A stretch of DNA of 64,000 nucleotides from positions 1,924,001 to 1,988,000 of the forward strand of contig JAQFVV010006255.1 in the NCBI GenBank assembly GCA_028023455.1. Reading direction: 5' to 3'. Under the pieces are notes generated by a model. The model made no database searches, was not told the DNA's origin, and saw only the letters and a program-made list of their open reading frames with translations. Every line of letters begins with the position of its first letter. Position 1 is the stretch's first letter. The DNA comes from Epiperipatus broadwayi (lineage: Eukaryota > Onychophora > Udeonychophora > Euonychophora > Peripatidae). Below are positions 57,275 to 64,000 of this stretch, one piece after another. A program made the position numbers and the translations under genes.

Positions 57275-58150
57275 ATAAATCATAATCAAAAAAAAAAAAA
57301 AAAAGCAAGTCATATATAACATGACATTACTTTTATAAGCTTGTATTTACAAAAATGTAATACAGAGAGCATACCAATAGCTCAAACAAGCTCTTAATTA
57401 ATAAGTACAGTATGAGGAAATATTTAAAATCTCTATCCAGAACCTTCCCATCTCCAGATCAACTGGTTTCGAGCTTATAGCTCACGTAAGTGGAAAGCTA
57501 GAATGTTTAGACACTAGATCTAAAATATCAACTCAAAACCCAGCACTTATTTGATCCATAATATTTAAGTAGAAACTGAAATTTTTGGACATGGAAATGT
57601 CTTTAAATCCAGCTATCTAACTTAAATAGCTATATGGGACTGAGCTAAATTCAGATCTACCATATTTTAATAGAGTCAGCATAGCCAAAGCTATTGGTAC
57701 GCTCTGTGTATTACATTATAATAATCAAAAAAAAAAAAGCAAGTCATATATAACATGACATTACTTTTATAAGCTTGTATTTACAAAAATGTAATACACA
57801 GAGCCTACCAATAGCTTTGGCTATGCTGACGCTATTAAAATATGGTAGATCTGAATTTAGTTCAGTCCTATATAGCTATTTAAGTTAGATAGCTGGATTT
57901 AAAAACATTTTCATGTCCAAAAATTTCAGAGATTCTACTTAAATATTATGGATCAAATAAGTGCTGGGTTTTGAGTTGATATTTTAGATCTAGTGTCCGA
58001 GCATTCTAGCTCTGACGTGAGCCATAAGCTCAAAACCGATTGGTCTGGAAATGGGAACATTCTGGATAGAGATTTTAAATATTTTCTCATACCCCACTTA
58101 TTAATTAAGAGCTTGTTTGAGCTATTGGTACACTCTTTGTATTACATATA
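57275..58150. mobile_element. Inverted pair of 350-bp elements plus direct repeat
   Basis: 57364-57714 and 57797-58144 are inverted copies of each other. Each is bounded by 'agagagcataccaatagct'-type ends and their complements, 'agctattggtacgctctg'. In addition, 80 bp before each copy ('gcaagtcatatataacatga' to 'acaaaaatgtaata') is repeated directly at 57290 and 57730. The two copies differ at scattered bases. This looks like a non-autonomous element with inverted ends duplicated together with its flank, then inverted. It is non-coding: the frame at 57993-58199 is incidental. Confidence 0.65.
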
Positions 58151-60780
58151 TAAATCAGTATATTTTAAATTAATAATGTTAAATATTCAATGGAACTAAT
58201 ATTTTAAACCAAATATCTTCAGTGGATTCACTGGTAAAAATTCTCATTTAATGAAAACAAAATAAAATTTTTATTCATTTAGTTTTCAAATTATAGATTT
58301 TATCATTGAGTAACCTTAATAGTCAAAAGAAAAAATTAACTTGGTATCTATGGAATAATTTTTTATTTTATTTATAAATAAAATCTGTGGCAAATAAAAT
58401 TAATCAACTTTATTATTATTAAAAACAGCATTAGAAATAATGAGAATATATTAAAACAATGAAATGATTTTTTTAAACAAGCTTATCTTTAAGTTTTAAT
58501 AATATAACCTAACTACTTTTTTCTATAATGATAAAATCAATGACTAAATCAGTAAACACATATGTTAACATAGGATGCTATTGGGAACAGCATATGTTTG
58601 TACAATACATTTCAGATAGTTTCTATTTGTCTAATATCTTTCTAAACTTTTGTAGAGATAGGTTATCAATTGCTCTTTTAGTAGTAGAGATGATGCTGGT
58701 ATATATTTTTGTAATTCAGCTATAAATTATTTCCTTTTCTGAACTAACATAATAACCAACTGTTAATGAACACATATACAGAAAAAGTAGATTTTTAAAA
58801 AGCTATTCAGCTTTATATTGCTTAGTACTCTTTCATTATATCATATATATCATATTTATAACTTATAGTAATGTTTCTATGAGCTATGAATATGACATAC
58901 GTGATATATTGAAAGCATGTTAGGCAGTAATAAAGCTGAGTATGTATTCATTAACTATTGTTGATTATGGTATATATTTTTAAAGAATATTATATGTAAT
59001 GCTGCATACTAGATTAAATGTAAGCCAGAAAAATGAAATTAGAAAACTATTAGGACTATCTGAAATGATTTTCAAGCTAGAGAGGGATAGAACTATCTGA
59101 TATCTAACTTATGAATGTAGAATGCCTTTTAAAAAAAAAAGAATGAAATGGAAAATGCACATAGTAATGAAGAAAAGTTCCATATTAAGCAGTTTATTGT
59201 AATATCTCTGAAACAGATGGAAACTTATTGAAACCAAAAAGAGTCATAATGTCAATCTAATATGTTTTATGTTTTTGAAAGTTCAGCTTTGGTTATTAGT
59301 GTAGTGTATAAAAATTGAATGCAGTAAATGAATTTTTGCTTTTGGATTATATTTTTAATGTTTAAATGGTTCTGTTGGATTGAATAGTAACACTTCTAAT
59401 GGGTAAATCTGAAACAGATTGTCTCTAAATACATACATTTTGAGAGCAGTCAGCACTTAAATAATATCAATATCATTAACAATCAATAATCTCAATCTGT
59501 TGCCAAGCAACTTCCTTTAATCAATAAAGGGAGAAATCCACCTTTATCTTGAGTGTAATATGTTTATATAGAGACCAAAGATTAAAACTTGTCTGCAGAA
59601 AGTGAAATTATTAATAGCAAGAAGGTTTAATAAAATACATTAAACAGATAAATATAATCTATTCTGAAAACAGACTAACAAATAATTATAACTTTGAAAT
59701 TGCAACCAAACCATATATTTCTTAGATAATAAATCTAATAATACTCAAGGTTAGGTAGGTATTCAATGTAAATACATGAAAGCTATCAACAGTTAAACAC
59801 TTCCAATATCATTAACAATCAACATTCTCAATCTACAATTTCAATGTAGGAGAGAATGAACATTCAATGAATATAAATTTAAATATGCTTAAATTCAACC
59901 ATGTAAAAGATTTGGGATAGAATGGAAATAGGGAATAAATCTGTTGTTATTGTTATTATTATTTATTTTTAAAAAGAATATTTAATACAATTATTTTAAA
60001 CCCAATATCTTCAAAGAATTCACTACTAGCACTCTCATGCTATTAATACAGACAATATTTTTATTGATTTAATTTTCAAATTATAGATTGTCATAATTTA
60101 ATAGATAATCCCAATCAACCAAAAAAAAAAAAAAACTTTATAGTAATTTTTTTTTCATTTATAAGTAATATTAGTTTAAAGGTGCTAGTTATTCTTAACT
60201 ATATGGTAAACAATGAAAGAAAAGTAGTGCATTAAATTCAGTTTTTATTTTATAGACATTAAGATTAGTAAATATATACAGCTAATGAATTTTGTGGAAG
60301 AATTAGATGGTATTAATTAATTTAGTATAATTTCAAAATAATATAAAAAAGATATTTGAGAAATTTTAATTTTTAATGTCTTAACTATGTTTAAGATAAT
60401 ATTCTATTACTTTTATAAAAAAAAAAAAAAGTTAGATAAATAATAGCATAACTAATTAAATGAAAAATACTATTTTAAATAGTAAACACAGTACTTTGGT
60501 ATTAAACCTACACTGTGGAGCATGTATTAGACTGGCTGCACCTTTTCACATTTGTAGCAATTCATTGATAACTTTGTAATCTTGTGATTTGACCAAAATA
60601 ATGTGTATATGGATCTTGTACACAATATTTTTCACAAAATTTTCAAAAAACAGTATTGTGTACCCTGATCTTGTACATATTATTTTTGCAAGATTTACAA
60701 AGTTATTGCAGGTTGATACAAATATGAAAAGGCACACCAAGGCTAATACATGCTCTGTGTTGCAGGACTAATAAAAATAA
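58151..60780. other. AT-rich sequence with foldback-family fragments
   Basis: 59456-59510 and 59787-59830 contain 'caatatcattaacaatcaa', related to the foldback element at 18789-18924. Otherwise simple AT-rich sequence was seen, with no exon or RNA gene. Confidence 0.45.
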
Positions 60781-60784
60781 CTAA

Positions 60785-61262
60785 AAGTCTAACAAATAAT
60801 ATTAAAAACAGCATTTGAAAACAAATTTTGAGAAATAAATGGATATTGATGATTTTAAAACAATTTTGGCAAAGAAATGGATATTAAAAAGACCAATTTT
60901 TAAAGTATAAAAAATAATATTAAAAACAGCATTTAAAAAATTTTTTGAGAAACAAATGGATATTAAAAAGATGATTTTAAAACAATTTTTAAGGAACAAA
61001 TGGATATTAAAAAGACCAATTTTTAGAGTATAACAAATAATATGAAAAACAGCATTTTAAAACAAATTTGAACAAATGGATATTAAAAAGATAATTTTAA
61101 AAACAATTTTTAATGAACAAATGGATATTAAACATTACTATTTTTAAAGTATAAAAAGTAATATTAAAATAAGCACTTTAAAACAAATTTTGAGACACAA
61201 ATAGATATTAAAAAGATGATTTTAAAACAATTTGGAGGAAGAAATGGAGATTAAAAAAAACC
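60785..61262 (+). repeat. Tandem array, unit about 120 bp, four units
   Basis: Each unit reads 'aataatattaaaaacagcat', 'acaaattttgaga', 'aaatggatattaaaaagatg', 'attttaaaacaattt', a second 'aaatggatattaaaaagacc', then 'aatttttaaagtata'. Units start near 60797, 60911, 61030 and 61152. Each carries the 'aaatggatattaaa' block twice, so it has an internal half-repeat. It is non-coding. Confidence 0.8.
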
Positions 61263-61520
61263 CAGTATTTTTTAAAAAAAAAATTGATTTGCCATAGACA
61301 AATATATATGACTTTCACACTAACAACTCTAAAATGTATAATGATATATAAATTGATATTAAAACAACATTTTAAGCAAAAAAAAAAAAGATTTTTCTAT
61401 CTTAAATAAATGACACCATTAGGCAAAAGAATGTTACTTTAAATACGCACCAAAACAATTACTAAATTATAATTTTTTAAAATATTATTTACAAAAACAC
61501 AAAATATACACATTTGATAC

Positions 61521-61534
61521 TTACTGTGTAATAT
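61521..61534. repeat. 14-bp target duplication of PLE-3, left
   Basis: TTACTGTGTAATAT is repeated exactly at 62698-62711. It fixes the element's borders and agrees with the 10-17-bp duplications of Penelope-like elements. Confidence 0.85.
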
Positions 61535-61610
61535 TAATAATACTTAAAACAGAAGAAAACGGAAAATACCTTTTTCTTTTTCGTTTTTTATGTTGTACTA
61601 ATCCTTCGAA

Positions 61611-61877
61611 ATCAAATAAAATGTTATAAAAACATATTTATAAACAACAAAACATAACACTTATATTAATTATATAAAAAGCCTTTTTCGGCAAATTTAT
61701 TTTTTGCCCTTTTCAAACATGTCTTCCAAAATTACTACGACTACATATACATAGCGACATCTATGTTAATACATGATAAGTAAAAAATAAAAAATAAAAA
61801 ATAAAAGACAAAAGAATAAAAGAAATATACAATTAGTATAAACAATTCATATAGAACAGCTGAAACTGAATTGGACA
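61611..61877 (-). repeat. PLE-3 inverted pLTR, left copy
   Basis: Complement of 62432-62698 without a single difference found. It carries the hammerhead-like motif on the minus strand. 61535-61610 continues element sequence beyond the pLTR, as expected for a partial tandem pLTR start. Confidence 0.92.
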
Positions 61878-61925
61878 TATTTACCTAAGGTATACAAAAT
61901 TTTATGTAAAAAAAGGAAAAAATAT

Positions 61926-62308
61926 TTGGATGAAAATATTAATGTGGGATGGGCCAATAGTAGAAATTTAGATAAGTTAATAACTAATTATAGGTTAATA
62001 GATGAGATACAATATAAAAGGGGAATGGTTTATAAAATTACTTGTAAATTTTGTAATATGGTTTATTATGGGCAGACAGCAAAGCAATTGAGCGAAAGAG
62101 CTAAGGAACATAATGGTGCTATCGATAGGAAAGATGATAAGTCAGCATTATATGTTCATTATTTGCAAACTGGACATAAAATTAATTGTACTGATAGTAT
62201 AAGGCTTTAAATTATATAAAAGATGTTAATAGACGCAGATTATATGAAACAAATTATATTATGTATAATAAAACTAATTGTATGAATATATATAACCTAT
62301 TGGAATGA
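61926..62308 (+). pseudogene. PLE-3 GIY-YIG endonuclease domain (one frameshift)
   Basis: The first part (61926-62210) is open for 94 codons. It has the GIY-YIG core as GMVYKITCKFCNMVYYGQTA, then Arg in LSERAKEH, a conserved RKDDKSALYVHYLQTGH segment and two Cys that may bind zinc. A one-base shift near 62200 moves the reading into the frame at 62198-62308 (LNYIKDVNRRRLYETNYIMY, ending at a stop), which contains the Glu expected of the active site. Upstream sequence from about 61880 (WANSRNLDKL region) belongs to the RT-endonuclease linker. The RT is absent because the copy is 5'-truncated, so the first Met is not a real start. Confidence 0.82.
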
Positions 62309-62592
62309 ATAATAAATGGTTGATGAAAAAGAATGGATAGATAGCTGATGTGGATGGTTGTTTGGAATGCATTTTACGAAATGAAGATTTAAATTATAGT
62401 AGAGTTGTATAAGTTATATGATAATATAGGCTGTCCAATTCAGTTTCAGCTGTTCTATATGAATTGTTTATACTAATTGTATATTTCTTTTATTCTTTTG
62501 TCTTTTATTTTTTATTTTTTATTTTTTACTTATCATGTATTAACATAGATGTCGCTATGTATATGTAGTCGTAGTAATTTTGGAAGACATGT

Positions 62593-62628
62593 TTGAAAAG
62601 GGCAAAAAATAAATTTGCCGAAAAAGGC
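62593..62628 (+). ncRNA. Hammerhead-ribozyme-like motif in the PLE-3 pLTR
   Basis: TTGAAAA is followed by the six-base-pair helix ggcaaa/tttgcc and then GAAA (62620-62623) and 'aaggc'. The arrangement equals that in PLE-2 although the stem sequence is different, so the helix is preserved by covariation. Core 1 differs from CUGANGA at the same two positions as in PLE-2. The identical left pLTR holds a second copy on the other strand. Confidence 0.6.
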
Positions 62629-62711
62629 TTTTTATATAATTAATATAAGTGTTATGTTTTGTTGTTTATAAATATGTTTTTATAACATTTTATTTGATTA
62701 CTGTGTAATAT

Positions 62712-64000
62712 ATAACAGGAATTGTGGTGTTGAAGTCACAAATTTGACATTTCCTTCTAACACACATAAAATGGAGATTTGAACTGAAAAATTCCCCCCA
62801 AAATGGAATTTTATTGAATACATGATTGCACAGAGTATGCCAGGATTCCCCACAGAAATGCTAATTAAACTTTTTTTTTTAAAGAAAGAAAACAAAAAAA
62901 AAAAAAAAAGGAAAAAAAATACACAAAAATAAAGAAATATAAGTTATTATAGGACTTTTATTAAATATTTATCCTGTTGTCAGAAAGAAATCTGGACAAT
63001 AACTGAAAATATCGAAATATTACAAAAACAAAAAAAAGACCCGTTGATAAAAATAAATACATTTCCACATGAGATTGAATAATATCGTAGGGATTATTTC
63101 CTTTCAATTTGATGCCATTGTGACATTACACATTTATTGCAGCTGTGAAAAAGTCACCTGTCTTTCCTACATTGCAGGTCTAATACCAAGGTACCTAGAA
63201 ATATGGTAATGCCATTTTTTTTTCATGATCTACAAATCACAGCCTCCACTTACACAAATTTACAGTTATATTAAAAGATTGCAATAAAATTGATTAAGTT
63301 TAATAATTTGAAATTAAAAAATCTATTTTATTAGTTTACAAAAATGTGTAATAATTTGGAAAATATGTTTTTTTTGATTTATATGTATTTCATGAAAGCT
63401 ATACCTGATTTTTGCAAGTTATAAAATTTAATTTCTCTGGTAATATATATTCTCTTCCATTAAAAAAAAAGTCTTAAGTTGCAAAATTAAAAGATCCTGT
63501 TTAGCAATATAAGGATTATTATAAAACAAATTTTTTTTTTTTTTTTTTCGAATAAAAAAAAAATTAAATATTTATTTTCACTATTAATTTGCCTGATTAA
63601 AGGAGTTCACATGATTAATTGAAAAGAGACAGATTTCTCTTTGAATCAAATTTTAATTTTGCATTCCATATGTTCTTGTTGTAATTATTACCATATAATT
63701 GTTTACATTGTAAATTAACATAGATGCATTGATTACCAGACATGCTGATTGATAATATGTCAACTAATGTGATTAGTTTATTAGCTCTTATCTCAGAATT
63801 TAAGATCTCATGCTTAATACTTCTTAACTGAGAGTTTGTGTGAATGCTTTGTGTAAATGTTCATTCTCATTTTAAGTTTATAATTACTGACCTCATATTC
63901 TAGAAGTTATAAAATCATTGATAATTTAAGATTGAGGGTATTAAAATCATATTGTGGACTTAAAACTACCATTTGATTATTTCCTTCTATTTGGCTTTTA
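62712..64000. other. AT-rich sequence to the window end, no gene seen
   Basis: No exon continuing the MARCHF6 RING-CH domain was found. Long A and T runs occur near 62870-62930 and 63530-63570. The frame at 62698-62895 on the minus strand has no protein features. Confidence 0.45.

Larger units (their letters stand above)
61535..62697 (+). mobile_element. PLE-3: very young truncated Penelope-like element
   Basis: This 1163-bp insertion has a perfect 14-bp target duplication. Its 267-bp inverted pLTRs (61611-61877 and 62432-62698) are identical base for base when compared by eye. A 76-bp extension lies outside the left pLTR. Between the pLTRs is only the GIY-YIG end of the Penelope ORF; the RT is missing. 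This is the canonical 5'-truncated Penelope copy with an inverted pLTR. The identity of the arms means either recent insertion or copying of one arm from the other during integration. Confidence 0.92.

Noticed and set aside
63130-63230. Possible exon after 'ctacattgcag' near 63177
   Set aside because: The following sequence gives only about ten codons before a donor-like GT and matches nothing in MARCHF6.

Overview
The window looks like intronic DNA of an AT-rich metazoan, probably an invertebrate. It is about three-quarters A+T and has GT-AG splicing signals. It is packed with eukaryotic retroelements: Ty3/gypsy LTR elements, Penelope-like elements, a CR1-like LINE, tRNA-derived SINEs, a hAT transposon and foldback elements. 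The species cannot be named from sequence alone. The only host coding sequence I can support is one 97-bp exon at 5337-5433. It encodes the N-terminal half of a RING-CH finger that matches the MARCHF6/TEB4/Doa10 ER ubiquitin ligase very closely. No neighbouring exon was found, so the rest is best read as very large flanking introns (at least 5 kb upstream and up to 58 kb downstream) filled with transposons.

Layout. 1-5336: AT-rich intron with a degenerate tandem array (720-1790), a 92-bp tandem duplication and a 226-bp palindrome. 5337-5433: MARCHF6 exon. 5.9-9.7 kb: tRNA-like SINE and a rearranged, decayed Penelope-like element (PLE-1). 9.68-18.0 kb: interspersed repeat 'R' (copy R1), split by LTR-1 (10811-17503). 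LTR-1 is a non-autonomous LTR element with 1.7-kb LTRs, a 4-bp target duplication and one intact coiled-coil/basic ORF. 18.0-19.6 kb: PLE fragment, SINE, foldback element and a GC-richer minisatellite. 19.6-23.0 kb: repeat 'A', carrying a 127-bp foldback insert, an insert of about 1.6 kb and a second SINE. 23.8-26.2 kb: repeat R2 containing a 630-bp inverted PLE (PLE-2). 26.4-32.0 kb: heavily decayed Ty3/gypsy gag-pol (gypsy-3), followed by repeat 'B' (32.1-36.1 kb, the partner of A). B contains a 1983-bp non-autonomous hAT element with a perfect 8-bp target duplication and a 298-bp palindrome. 37.4-38.6 kb: gag-like coiled-coil remnant on the minus strand. 40.2-44.8 kb: CR1-like LINE on the minus strand with an SGNH-esterase ORF1. 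45.0-54.5 kb: LTR-2, a Ty3/gypsy element with both LTRs and a decayed gag-pol. 54.5-61.5 kb: intron sequence with a large inverted element pair (57.3-58.1 kb), foldback relatives and a tandem array. 61535-62697: a very young Penelope-like insertion (PLE-3) whose 267-bp inverted repeats are identical.

How the parts relate. Almost everything is mobile DNA, and the nesting gives relative ages. LTR-1 is younger than R1. PLE-2 is younger than R2. The hAT and the 35.5-kb palindrome are younger than B. One SINE is younger than A. LTR-1 and LTR-2 share LTR design, post-pol sequence and the Gag coiled-coil region, so LTR-1 looks like a deletion derivative that could depend on proteins from an LTR-2-like relative (inference). 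The three PLE loci share inverted pLTRs that carry a hammerhead-ribozyme-like core. I regard these, and the LTR-1 ORF, as the most interesting material here.
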